Below are positions 34,688 to 43,611 of a stretch of DNA of 62,581 nt, piece by piece. Under the pieces are notes generated by a model. That model did no database searches. It was not told the DNA's origin and saw only the letters and a program-made list of their open reading frames with translations. A program made the position numbers and the translations under genes. Source of the DNA: Symploca sp. SIO2E9. GTDB lineage: Bacteria > Cyanobacteriota > Cyanobacteriia > Cyanobacteriales > Coleofasciculaceae. Location of the stretch: contig JAAHGS010000026.1 in the NCBI GenBank assembly GCA_010692645.1, positions 1 to 62,581 of the forward strand. Reading direction: 5' to 3'. How positions within the stretch are numbered: the first letter of the stretch is position 1; each line of letters opens with the position of its first letter.

Positions 34688-37555
34688 ATGAAACCGACGC
34701 AGCCAATTCTATCTTTGCTCTTGGGTTTGGGTATCAGCTTCACTCCTGTGACTGTGCCGCTGATTACTCAACGCAGTTGGGCGCAAACCCAGAATTTGCA
34801 GGAAGAAGCACAGGGACTTATAGATCAAGCTGTGCAGTGGACAAGGCAAGGGCAACCCCAAAAAGCGATCGCAACATTTCAGCGAGCTTTGGCAATTGCA
34901 CGACAAATTAAGTCTAGAGAAATTGAAGCGGCTGCACTGCTGGGGATAGGTTCAAATTACAGCAATATTAGACAGCACCAGCAAGCTTTAGATATCTACA
35001 ACCAGGCTTTACCTATTTTCCGAAAACTAGGCAATCGCTTCAGCGAAGCACTCATCCTCCATCTTATTGGTGTCGCCTACAATAATCTCGGACAACCTCA
35101 GCAGGCTCTCCAATTCTACAACCAAGCCTTGCTCATTCACCGAGAATTAGATGATCGCTCAGAGGAAGCCAAAACCCTCAATTCTATTGGTGTCGCCTAC
35201 AATAATCTTGGACAACCTCAGCAGGCTCTCCAATTCTACAACCAAGCCTTGCTCATTCACCGAGAATTAGATGATCGCTCAGAGGAAGCCGAAACCCTCA
35301 ATTCTATTGGTATCGTCTACCGTAAACTTGGACAATTTCAGCAGGCTCTCCAATTCTACAATCGAGCTTGGCAGATTTTCCGGGAAATAGCCGATCGCTC
35401 CGGGGAAGCTTGGACTATCACTAATATTGGCGTTGTCTATGATAGACTCGGACAACCTCAGCAGGCAATCCAATTCTACAACCAAGCTTTGTCAATTTAC
35501 CGGGAAGTTAGCAATCGCTCAGGGGAAGCTACCACTATTATTAATCTTGGTAGTGCCTACCTTAATCTTGGAAAACTTCAGCAGGCTCTCCAATTTTACA
35601 ACCAAGCTTTGCCGATTTTCCAGGAAGTGAACAATCGCTCTAAGGAAGCCATCACTCTCAGCAACATTGGAGCCGTCTACCGTAAACTCGGACAACCTCA
35701 GCAGAGCCTCCAATTCTACAACCAAGCTTTGCTGATTTTCAAGGAAATTGGCGACTCTTTAGAGAAATTCACCACCCTCAATAATATTGGTACCGTTTAC
35801 CTTAGTCTCAAACAACCTCAGCGTGCCCTCGAATTCTACAACCAAGTTTTGCCAATTCTCAAGGAAGTGGGCGATCGCTCCCAAGAAGCTGTTACCCTCA
35901 GTAATATTGGTGCCGTCTACCGTACACTGGAACAACCTCAGCAAGCACTGGAATACTACAACCAAGCCTTGCCCATTCGCCGGGAAGTTGGCGATCGCTC
36001 CCAAGAAGCTGTTACCCTCAATAATATTGGTTTCGTCTACCGAGATACAAATCAACCAGCTAAAGCAATTAATAATTTCGAGGAATCAGTCAAAATTACC
36101 ATAGAAATGCGTCGGGGTTTGCAGCAGGAACATCGAGAGAAGTTTTTCAACAATAAACAAGGCCCGGCAATTGCTCTGATTAGCCTGCTCATCGACCAAA
36201 ACAAAATAGAAAGAGCCTTTGAATGGGTTAACCTTGCTACAACTTTTGAACTGGCTGACTACACTCGCCTAATCGATGCTAAGGTTACTAATCCTCAAGC
36301 ACAGCAAGCAATTAACCAGTGGAATCAAAAAAATCAGCGACTTGAATTCCTGCGTCAGCAATTAGAAGACGACTTTTCAGAGGAAAAATCTAGACAAATT
36401 CGAGAATTAGAGACTCAAGTCAACCAGCTAGCTGAAGAAATCACCAAAAAATATCCCGAAGTTGCAGAATTATTTGAAACCACTCCCGAAGATACTGCTA
36501 AACTCAAAGCTAGTATTCCTGCTGGCACGGTGGTAATTCAGCCAGTACTACTGAACAATAGCATCGCTATTTTTATCCTCGCCAAGGATAAACCAACTAC
36601 AGTCAAAAAAGTTCCTATAGAACCCGCCCAATTTAATGACCTAATTGTTAATTATCGCAAAAAACTGCAAGACCGTAAAGCAACAGGCTATCGCACCACT
36701 AGCGGCGAACTCTATGACTTACTAATTCGTCCCATTGAAGACCAAATTCAGGCACTATCGCCAAAACAAATAGCAATCATCGCCACCGACAAACTACGCT
36801 ACATCCCCTTTGAAACCCTCTACGACCAAAAAACCAAACAATTTCTGATCGAAAAACAATATCCTATTAATTACTTTACTCGTTTAAGTATCAATTCCCT
36901 GCAAAATCTGCGGGTAGAGGATAGCGTACCACAACCAAGACCTGTATTAGGATTAGGAAATCCCAATCCCAATGAACCTTATAATCTACCCGATTCAGAA
37001 GCAGAAGTCCAAAGCCTGCCTAAAATTATTCCTGGTAGTGAAGCATACATCCGCAACGACGCCACCCTCGAAAGATTCAAACAGGAAGCCCTCCGCTTCC
37101 GCTTCCTCCACCTTGCCACCCACGGCTGTTTTGAAAAAGACGGTTGCTGTCTGGGAGAAAAACACGAGTGTGAGGGAGTGCGGCAACTAGATATGCTAGC
37201 CAATACTCTCCTCTTTGCTGGTCCAAACTTCGACATTGCCAATGCCGCACTCTTAGGATTACAAAACACCGAACTTATCACCCTCAGTGCCTGTCAAACC
37301 GCCCTGCGAGAAGACTCCAACGGTGAAGAAATCGCCGGGATAGCCTACCTATTTGAACGTGCTGGAGCAAAATCAGTGATGGCGAGTCTCTGGAATGCTG
37401 AAGACAATACCACCAAAGATATTATGGTACAGTTCTATGGAAATCTCAATCAGGGCATGAGTAAGGGAGAAGCGCTACGTCAAGCCAAACTATCTCAGAT
37501 TCAACGCCATCCCTTCTTTTGGTCGCCCTTTATTTTAATTGGAGATGCACGCTGA
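34688..37555 (+). CDS. TPR-CHAT protein
   Basis: Protein of 955 residues. A signal-like segment (SLLLGLGISFTPVTVPL) ends at RSWAQ. About ten TPR units of 40 residues (QPQQALQFYNQALPIFRE and ETLNSIGIVYRKLG) cover residues 60-465. A linker with coiled-coil character (NQRLEFLRQQLEDDF) leads to a CHAT caspase-like protease domain: His812 in HLATHG and Cys869 in SACQTA are the likely catalytic dyad. CHAT proteases are known in prokaryotic immune systems and in signalling. This one is fused to TPRs and predicted to be exported, so its substrate is unknown. Two adjacent 120-bp TPR units (35061-35180 and 35181-35300) are almost identical, indicating recent duplication. Confidence 0.93.
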   Translation: MKPTQPILSLLLGLGISFTPVTVPLITQRSWAQTQNLQEEAQGLIDQAVQWTRQGQPQKAIATFQRALAIARQIKSREIEAAALLGIGSNYSNIRQHQQALDIYNQALPIFRKLGNRFSEALILHLIGVAYNNLGQPQQALQFYNQALLIHRELDDRSEEAKTLNSIGVAYNNLGQPQQALQFYNQALLIHRELDDRSEEAETLNSIGIVYRKLGQFQQALQFYNRAWQIFREIADRSGEAWTITNIGVVYDRLGQPQQAIQFYNQALSIYREVSNRSGEATTIINLGSAYLNLGKLQQALQFYNQALPIFQEVNNRSKEAITLSNIGAVYRKLGQPQQSLQFYNQALLIFKEIGDSLEKFTTLNNIGTVYLSLKQPQRALEFYNQVLPILKEVGDRSQEAVTLSNIGAVYRTLEQPQQALEYYNQALPIRREVGDRSQEAVTLNNIGFVYRDTNQPAKAINNFEESVKITIEMRRGLQQEHREKFFNNKQGPAIALISLLIDQNKIERAFEWVNLATTFELADYTRLIDAKVTNPQAQQAINQWNQKNQRLEFLRQQLEDDFSEEKSRQIRELETQVNQLAEEITKKYPEVAELFETTPEDTAKLKASIPAGTVVIQPVLLNNSIAIFILAKDKPTTVKKVPIEPAQFNDLIVNYRKKLQDRKATGYRTTSGELYDLLIRPIEDQIQALSPKQIAIIATDKLRYIPFETLYDQKTKQFLIEKQYPINYFTRLSINSLQNLRVEDSVPQPRPVLGLGNPNPNEPYNLPDSEAEVQSLPKIIPGSEAYIRNDATLERFKQEALRFRFLHLATHGCFEKDGCCLGEKHECEGVRQLDMLANTLLFAGPNFDIANAALLGLQNTELITLSACQTALREDSNGEEIAGIAYLFERAGAKSVMASLWNAEDNTTKDIMVQFYGNLNQGMSKGEALRQAKLSQIQRHPFFWSPFILIGDAR

Positions 37556-37697
37556 TTTTAAGTAATAAGTATTTGTAGGTTGGGTTGAGGCAACGAAACC
37601 CAACATATATACTGGGAAGGATTTGGGTTTCACGCCCTTCTACCCTTAAATCGCCCTCAGGTAAAATAAGGTCAGTTTATTGCTCTTACCGCCTCCC

Positions 37698-39092
37698 ATG
37701 CCCACTGTACTAGCCGATGCCCATAATCTGCTCTCTGAGCTAATTGCCCACTATAGCTCCCGTGTTGATTACTTAGCAATTCGCTTCGAGGAATCAGAAG
37801 GAACCAATATTTTGCTACGGGGCAACCAGGTAGACACTCTCAGTGAAGGCCTTTCTATCGGTGGGCAGGTAAGAGCTTGTTACAAAGGCGGTTGGGGTTT
37901 TGCTAGTTTCAACCAGCTTAATACCATCAAGGAGCGACTCGAAGAAGCGATCGCAGCAGCACGAATAGTTGGTGATGAGGAAACTTTACTTGCTCCCATC
38001 AAACCAGTGCAAGACAAATGTCAACTACCCCTAGTCGGCACAGATCCTCGTCAGATACCTCTTGCCCAGAAAAAAGCACTTTGCGATCGCTATAACGATA
38101 TTCTTAAAAACTACGACTCCAAAATTGCCACAACTACAGTTCGCTACAGCGATAGCACCCAAAAAGTGATTATTGCAACTTCTGAAGGCACTCTCATTGA
38201 ACAATCCTGGGCAGATATGGAAATGCGTTTTGTTGCTACTGCCCGCAATGGAGGAATCGTGCAAACTGGCAGAGAAACTATAGGCTCTCGCCAAGCCTAT
38301 GAAGACCTTACCAATATAGATCAACAGGTTCGTAGTGCTGCCCAGCGTGCTACAGACGCCCTCTCCCTGCCCACAGTCAAAGGGGGTACCTATACAGTGG
38401 TAATTGACCCCATCCTCACTGGTTTATTCGTCCACGAAGCTTTTGGACATCTTTCTGAAGCTGATATGGCTTATGAAAATCCAGATCTGTTAGAAGTAAT
38501 GAGTATTGGTCGTCGATTTGGGCCTGAGGAATTGCAAATCTTTGATGGTGCAGCACCAGTAGGACATCGGGGCAGTTACTTCTACGATGATGAAGGTACT
38601 CCAGCAACTAAGACACAACTTATTAAAGACGGCATCTTAGTAGGGCGTCTCCACTCCCGTGAAACTGCCGGCAAGTTAGGAGAAACACCAACTGGTAATG
38701 CCCGGTGTCTCAATTACTACTATCCCCCAATAGTACGGATGACCAATACTTGGATTGAACCGGGCAAAACCCCAGTAGAAGATCTATTCGAGGGTATTAA
38801 AGAAGGAGTCTATGCTCGCAACTGGCTAGGCGGTATGACTAATGGTGAAATGTTCACCTTTAGCGCTGGCGAAGCCTGGATGATTCGGAATGGTAAGATT
38901 GCCGAACCAGTAAAGGATGTGACTCTCTCTGGCAATGTGTTTAAAACTTTGGCAGATATTGAAGCGATTGGCAATGACTTCTACTGGGATGAATCTGGCG
39001 GTTGCGGTAAATCAGGACAAAGTGGCTTACCAGTAGGTTGCGGTGGTCCTAGTTTGCGGATTCGCAATGTAGTTGTTGGTGGTGAAGTCTAA
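37698..39092 (+). CDS. tldD: TldD-family metalloprotease
   Basis: Zinc-dependent protease of about 464 residues, half of the TldD/TldE(PmbA) pair that degrades unfolded or leader peptides. It carries the metal motif HEAFGH in FVHEAFGHLSEADM, and C-terminal GGMTNGEMFTFSAGEAWMI. Start at the ATG 37698, since an upstream TTG at 37680 adds only six residues. The pmbA/tldE partner is not adjacent. A purine array begins right after the stop codon. Confidence 0.93.
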   Translation: MPTVLADAHNLLSELIAHYSSRVDYLAIRFEESEGTNILLRGNQVDTLSEGLSIGGQVRACYKGGWGFASFNQLNTIKERLEEAIAAARIVGDEETLLAPIKPVQDKCQLPLVGTDPRQIPLAQKKALCDRYNDILKNYDSKIATTTVRYSDSTQKVIIATSEGTLIEQSWADMEMRFVATARNGGIVQTGRETIGSRQAYEDLTNIDQQVRSAAQRATDALSLPTVKGGTYTVVIDPILTGLFVHEAFGHLSEADMAYENPDLLEVMSIGRRFGPEELQIFDGAAPVGHRGSYFYDDEGTPATKTQLIKDGILVGRLHSRETAGKLGETPTGNARCLNYYYPPIVRMTNTWIEPGKTPVEDLFEGIKEGVYARNWLGGMTNGEMFTFSAGEAWMIRNGKIAEPVKDVTLSGNVFKTLADIEAIGNDFYWDESGGCGKSGQSGLPVGCGGPSLRIRNVVVGGEV

Positions 39093-39497
39093 ATCTCCCC
39101 ATCCCCCCCTCTCCCCATCCCCCCCTCTCCCCCTCTCCCCCTCTCCCTTCAACAAGGTATACTTCAGGAGTCTATAATTATCTTCTTGAGAGGTAATTTT
39201 TGTAACTCAGATCATCTCCGGTCAATTAACCTTAATCAAAGTAGGTTGGGTAGAACCAAGTGAAACCCAACTTGTTCCCAGAATATAGGTTGGGTTTTGT
39301 TACCTCTTCTTACGAAAGTTGTTCATGGGGGAAACCCCCAAGACCAAATTTTCACGCAACCCAACCTACAAATACAGATTTTTGTTATGGGTAATCGATT
39401 GGAAATGACCTCAGATCTAGAATTTTCGCTGTTTACAGTGGAATTTTCAAGTTTTTTACTCAAAATCGAGTAGTTTTTTCCTGGAAAAGGTGATCAG
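39093..39497. repeat. Pyrimidine array and GTAGGTTGGGT palindromic element
   Basis: A CCCCATCC/CCCCTCTC array fills 39093-39147. At 39241-39369 an element of 129 bp is bounded by GTAGGTTGGGT and its exact complement, with two internal copies of the ACCCAAC motif. A related short palindrome occurs at 37575-37607. These are typical dispersed cyanobacterial palindromes; no gene is seen. Confidence 0.75.
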
Positions 39498-40349
39498 GTG
39501 AACTCTTTAAATCCAACTCAAGCAGAACAACTAAAGGAGATAGGAGCCTATCTACGAAGCATTAGAGAGGAACAGTCCATATCTATAGAACAGGTTGCTA
39601 GCCACACTTACATTTCCTTACGCGTCTTAAAAGCTCTCGAAGCTGGGCAATTAGACCAATTGCCTGAACCTGTGTTTATCCAAGGATTTATTCGTCGCTA
39701 CGGGGACTTCCTCCGATTGGATGGTGAGGCTTTAGCCAAATCCTTTCCAGTTGAGTTGCTGCCAATACACTCTGATGCTTTTGCTCAAGAGGCTAATCTA
39801 GAAACTTATCAAACTCAACCAAAATCCTTAGATTTAAAGCCTTACGCAGAAGCTGTCACACCTTATCTAGCAGCGCTTAGAAAACCTTATATACTCTACA
39901 TGCTCTTGTTAGTAGCTGCTGTGATTGGATTGCTGTCTCTATTCAACAGAGAACTCAAAAACTCACCAATTGCTCAGCAACAGACAACCAGTGTCAAACC
40001 CACATCTTCAGCACCGGCAGCCCCAAAAGCTTCCCAGCCTACTTCAACTGCCAAAGCCACGTTAACTACATCTTCAGCACCGGCAGCCCCAAAAGCTTCC
40101 CAACCAAGTTCAACTACTCAAGTCAGCGTATCTCTTCAAGGAGACTCTTGGCTGCGAGTGATAGTTGATGGTAAAACTGAGTTTGAGGGAATCTTAACCA
40201 AAGGAAATCAACAAACTTGGAAAGCCAATCAAAGACTTACCCTCAGAGCAGGTAATGCTGGCGCTGTCTTGATGTCTATTAATGGAGAGCCCGCATTACC
40301 CTTAGGAAAAACTGGTGATGTTCGAGAAGTGACTTTTAGCAGGGAATAG
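39498..40349 (+). CDS. RodZ-like helix-turn-helix membrane protein
   Basis: Protein of 283 residues from a GTG start with AGGTGATCAG upstream. The N-terminal HTH_25 domain (LKEIGAYLRSIREEQSISIEQVASHTYISLRVLKALEAG) is followed by the conserved FIQGFIRRYGDFLRLDG. One membrane helix lies at about residues 130-148 (YILYMLLLVAAVIGLLSLF), then a Ser/Ala/Pro-rich linker with a duplicated SAPAAPKASQP segment and a C-terminal DUF4115 beta domain (SWLRVIVDGKTEFEG). RodZ organises MreB-dependent cell shape; cyanobacterial members differ in topology, so I give no symbol. The TAG stop codon lies in a GGGAATA repeat. Confidence 0.88.
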   Translation: MNSLNPTQAEQLKEIGAYLRSIREEQSISIEQVASHTYISLRVLKALEAGQLDQLPEPVFIQGFIRRYGDFLRLDGEALAKSFPVELLPIHSDAFAQEANLETYQTQPKSLDLKPYAEAVTPYLAALRKPYILYMLLLVAAVIGLLSLFNRELKNSPIAQQQTTSVKPTSSAPAAPKASQPTSTAKATLTTSSAPAAPKASQPSSTTQVSVSLQGDSWLRVIVDGKTEFEGILTKGNQQTWKANQRLTLRAGNAGAVLMSINGEPALPLGKTGDVREVTFSRE

Positions 40350-40370
40350 GGAATAGGGAATAGGAAACAG

Positions 40371-40402
40371 ATAAGTGTCCTAACAGCTGTGACTACTGCT
40401 AT
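40371..40402. repeat. Half of a TATAGC mini-element
   Basis: Carries AAGTGTCCTAACAGCTGTG and ends CTGCTATA, the right end of the element type at 40411 and 47840, without a left end. It lies nine bases before a complete copy, so it may be a solo end left by deletion. Confidence 0.6.
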
Positions 40403-40410
40403 ATCTAATT

Positions 40411-40524
40411 TATAGCAACGGACATGTCAGTTAGGACATCCTATTTTGATTCAAAGGGAGCAGGGAGCAGGGAGCAGGGAGCAGGGAACAAGGAAGTGTC
40501 CTAACAGCTGTGGCGACTGCTATA
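40411..40524. repeat. TATAGC mini-element with (GGGAGCA)n core
   Basis: Starts TATAGCAACGGACATGTCA, with TTAGGACA, and ends TGTCCTAACAGCTG...GCTATA. About four GGGAGCA units form the core. A close relative is at 47840-47939, where the core has one partial unit; the outer 60 bases are nearly identical. Core length therefore varies independently of the ends. Confidence 0.8.
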
Positions 40525-40564
40525 CTTTGAAATATGATGTAAACAATCATCTCCCCATCTCCCC

Positions 40565-40590
40565 ATCTCCTCGATGGGAGATTTTTTTAT
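40565..40590 (+). terminator. Hairpin and T-run after the RodZ-like gene
   Basis: A stem ATCTCC/GGAGAT with a short loop is followed by seven T residues and ATTT. The sequence (GATGGGAGATTTTTTTATTTGG) is also present inverted near 31630. It looks like a terminator, but it is also part of a dispersed repeat. Confidence 0.5.
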
Positions 40591-40627
40591 TTGGAAGTCC
40601 CGGGTGAACGAAATTTTGCGTGGGATT

Positions 40628-41254
40628 TTAATTCTCCGCGTCTCCCCCTCTCCGCGTCTCCCCCTCTCCCCGATAGAGTGCTAAATCTACCTGTTTAAGC
40701 AGCCCTTCTAGTGTAGAGGAGTTATCAAGGACAATATCGGCACGAGCTACCTTTTCTTGGAGAGGGAACTGACTATTGATGCGCACGCTAGCTTGTTTTA
40801 AGGTAAGATTATCTCGCTCTATCAACCGCCTTAACTGCTGTTGTGGTAAGCAGCTGACTACCCAGATTTCAGTAACCAAGTTAGTCAAATTAGCTTCAAA
40901 TAGTAGCGGTATAACTAAAACTATGGTGGGATCAATTATAATTTCTAGTTGAGATTGGAAGCGATCGCGCACGTAGGGATGTATCTGTTGCTCCAACCAC
41001 TGCCGCTGACTTTGGTCTTGGAAAATAATCTCGCCTAAGCGCTTACGGTTAAGTGTACCATCAGGTAATTCTAGACTAGAACCATAGCGATCGAAAATCT
41101 TGCTCAGTATCGGCGAACCAACTTGCACTGCCTCTCTAGCATAGATATCGGCATCTAACACTGGTAGCTGATAAATGTGTTTGAGGTAATTGGAGACAGT
41201 AGTTTTACCAGTGCCAATACTACCAGTCAAGCCAATCAGTCGCTTTTTGTTCAT
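40628..41254 (-). CDS. coaE: Dephospho-CoA kinase
   Basis: Catalyses the last step of coenzyme A synthesis, phosphorylating dephospho-CoA with ATP. The P-loop GSIGTGKTT is at residues 11-19, DADIYAREAV gives the lid/acceptor region, and VIPLLFEANL and VVSCLPQQQLRRLIERD are as in the family. The last dozen residues (GEGETRRGGDAEN) are encoded by a GGAGACGC/GGGGAGA array, so the C-terminus has been extended or replaced by repeat DNA. It is 12 bases after the GGDEF/EAL gene on the same strand, so they may share a transcript. Confidence 0.93.
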   Translation of the reverse strand: MNKKRLIGLTGSIGTGKTTVSNYLKHIYQLPVLDADIYAREAVQVGSPILSKIFDRYGSSLELPDGTLNRKRLGEIIFQDQSQRQWLEQQIHPYVRDRFQSQLEIIIDPTIVLVIPLLFEANLTNLVTEIWVVSCLPQQQLRRLIERDNLTLKQASVRINSQFPLQEKVARADIVLDNSSTLEGLLKQVDLALYRGEGETRRGGDAEN

Positions 41255-41266
41255 GGTTGCTAAGCA

Positions 41267-43093
41267 TTAGCAATTCAAGCAGTGATACTCCAAACCCTTG
41301 GCAATTAACTCCCTAGCACTATCGCTATCGACAGGCTTAGAGAAAAAATATCCCTGCACATACTCGCAATTAAGGGAGCGCAACAGAGACAATTGCTGGG
41401 TAGTTTCCACCCCCTCGGCAATAATTTCCATCTTCAAATTATGAGCCAGGGCAATAATTGTTCGCACAATCTCCAAACTCTCACAATCTGTACCGAGTCG
41501 TTTCACAAAGGAGCGGTCAATTTTCAAAGTATCAATCGGCAGTTGATGCAAACGATCTAATGAGGAATAGCCAGTGCCGAAATCATCAATTGATAATTCG
41601 ATCCCCAAAGCTTTCATTTGTTCTAGGGTTGCGACTCCAGAAGTAGAATCCTTTAGCAAACTAGTTTCAGTAATCTCTAGCTTCAAAGAGCCTCTATTAA
41701 TACCCGTTTGCTGTAGAATCTGGTCTAGATGCTCCAATAAGCCAATCTGACCAAATTGCCAGCCAGATAAATTTACACTCATTTTTAAGGGCTCTTCAGT
41801 AGCAAATGTCCGTTGCCAAACGCCGAGCTGAGTGCAGGCTTCACCAATCATCCACCAATCAAGCCTTTGGATAAGTCCAGTTTCTTGAGCCAAGGGAATA
41901 AACTCTGTTGGTGAGATTGCGCCTCTAGTGGGGTGATTCCAGCGCGCTAGCGCCTCAAAACCAGTAATTATACCAGTTTTTAGAGAAACAATCGGCTGAT
42001 AGTAAACCATTAGCTGCTGGCACTCCATTGCTCGTCGCAAGTCAGTTTCTAGATGGAAACGCGCTGCAACTTGTTGATGCATAGCAGGATTAAACACAGC
42101 ATAACGGACATCCGGATGAACCTTAGCATAATGCTTAGCTGTGTCAGCAGCTTGCAGTAATTCTTCTGCTCGCCTACAGTAGGTGAGTGGAGACCGCATT
42201 AGTTCTGCTGTGGCTGATGAGTGGTTAGGATTGAGTAGATCTTGAGAATTAGGAGTATGGAGATAGGGGAAATTAAACTCAGCCTCTTGGGCGATGACTT
42301 TAGATGACTCTTGAGTTTTGAAATATCTATGCTTCTTCCCGCAAACAGCAATGCCAATACTGTTAGTGGCAAACACCTCATACCCATTTAGGTCAAAAGG
42401 TAACCTTAGCTGCTGCTGGATATACTTAGCCATGTCGGTAGCATGCTCGAAGTATTGGATATTTGGCAGTAGAATTGCAAACTCAGCTGAAGCTAATCTT
42501 ACCAAGGTATCAGTAGAACAAAGACATGCCTCCAGCCGGTGGGCAGTGGCAACCATCAGTTGCTCAGCAGCCTGCTGTCCTAAGCTATACTTAACAATCT
42601 CAAAACGCTCTATTTCCAGAAACAGAACTGCAAATAAACCCACCTGACCATTTCTGCTCCTGACAATTAGTTGTTCTAGTAGTTCCAGAAATAAAGCGCG
42701 GTTGGGTAAGCCTTTAAGTAGTTCATCAAAGCTATGAGCTTCAAGTTGTTGCTGCTTCAAACCAAAGCCATAGTGACTCTTGTGTGAGATTATTCTAGTC
42801 TTAAGATTTTTGAGATGGTTACCATTAGTCTTACCTAATGCCAAAGCAAATGAGGAATTATCACCTCCTACAGGCGATCGTAATTCTTGGCGCACCAGAA
42901 CATATAGAAGTCCACTAGTAATTATTACAAAGACCCAGCCTTTAAGAGTCTGTAACTGTGTTAATCTTTGTAAATCATTGGTGAGCAGCGTCAGTAGCTG
43001 GTCAGAAAATAGAATCCAAAGGCTGCTAAAAAATGCATATATAAATAAAATCTTGCCAACCTTGTGCTTAGCACCAGGCAGTTTATCTTTCAT
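41267..43093 (-). CDS. Membrane GGDEF/EAL cyclic-di-GMP protein, probable phosphodiesterase
   Basis: Protein of about 608 residues. Two hydrophobic segments near the N-terminus (LFIYAFFSSLWILFSD and WVFVIITSGLLYVLV) anchor it. A degenerate GGDEF domain follows, in which the signature reads RLASAEFAILL and not RxGGDEF, so cyclase activity is unlikely. The EAL domain keeps FEALARW, LEITE, IDDFGTGYSS, LKIDRSFV and AEGVET, so hydrolysis of c-di-GMP to pGpG is likely. Starts at the ATG 43093; an upstream ATG at 43114 adds seven residues. It may be co-transcribed with coaE. Confidence 0.9.
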   Translation of the reverse strand: MKDKLPGAKHKVGKILFIYAFFSSLWILFSDQLLTLLTNDLQRLTQLQTLKGWVFVIITSGLLYVLVRQELRSPVGGDNSSFALALGKTNGNHLKNLKTRIISHKSHYGFGLKQQQLEAHSFDELLKGLPNRALFLELLEQLIVRSRNGQVGLFAVLFLEIERFEIVKYSLGQQAAEQLMVATAHRLEACLCSTDTLVRLASAEFAILLPNIQYFEHATDMAKYIQQQLRLPFDLNGYEVFATNSIGIAVCGKKHRYFKTQESSKVIAQEAEFNFPYLHTPNSQDLLNPNHSSATAELMRSPLTYCRRAEELLQAADTAKHYAKVHPDVRYAVFNPAMHQQVAARFHLETDLRRAMECQQLMVYYQPIVSLKTGIITGFEALARWNHPTRGAISPTEFIPLAQETGLIQRLDWWMIGEACTQLGVWQRTFATEEPLKMSVNLSGWQFGQIGLLEHLDQILQQTGINRGSLKLEITETSLLKDSTSGVATLEQMKALGIELSIDDFGTGYSSLDRLHQLPIDTLKIDRSFVKRLGTDCESLEIVRTIIALAHNLKMEIIAEGVETTQQLSLLRSLNCEYVQGYFFSKPVDSDSARELIAKGLEYHCLNC

Positions 43094-43198
43094 GTCCAGA
43101 CCAAGTTGAAGCATGGTCGCTCAAAAGCAGGTTAACCATGGTATTTTCTTCCATCGAAGGTAGCTAAAACATCATGCTACAGACTGAATCTTTAGGCA

Positions 43199-43424
43199 AG
43201 AAAATCACCACTACTCCCAGAGAGGGGGAGATGGGGGGATGGGGAGATGGGGGTGAACGAAATTTTCGTGGGATTTGATTTCTCCGCGTCTGGAGCGTCT
43301 GGAGCGTCTGGAGCGTCTGCTTAATTATTTCCCCACACCTTTTTTCGCTTACCTGGGAGATGGGGAGAAGAATCTTTACGTCTTGTTTCTAAGTCAATTG
43401 GATAATTTATTTCTTGGAGTTCCC
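43199..43424. repeat. Arrays and dispersed tail, copy 2
   Basis: A GGGGAGAT array (43215-43250) is followed by GGTGAACGAAATTTTCGTGG (also found near 40602). Next comes a CTCCGCGTCTGGAGCGTCT array (43281-43320), and then copy 2 of the 58-bp tail described at 16025 (43366-43424). The arrangement repeats the same modular parts in a different order. Confidence 0.8.
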
Positions 43425-43439
43425 TTATAGCATTAGCCA

Positions 43440-43559
43440 TATATAGCACTTCTCAAATTGGTGAGATACAAATTTCTTGGTTTTAGGGAGCAGGGAGTAG
43501 GGAACAGGGAGCAGGGAACAGAACTAGGTGTATCTCGGTTATTCGAGAAACGCTATATA
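43440..43559. repeat. TATATAGC-bounded mini-element
   Basis: Left end TATATAGCACTTCTC, right end GAGAAACGCTATATA, with an internal GAGATACA/TGTATCTC pair. The core is a GGGAGCAGGGAGTA/GGGAACA array. A second left-like end (TGTTTCTCAAATTG) lies just outside at 43561. It shares the plan of the TATAGC elements but has different arm sequences. Confidence 0.7.
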
Positions 43560-43611
43560 GTGTTTCTCAAATTGATTAAGTATATACATTCAATTTTCTT
43601 ACCCCTACTCC

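Noticed and set aside
35279-36104. Antisense frames in the TPR region
   Set aside because: They follow the period of the 120-bp TPR repeat and have no start signals.
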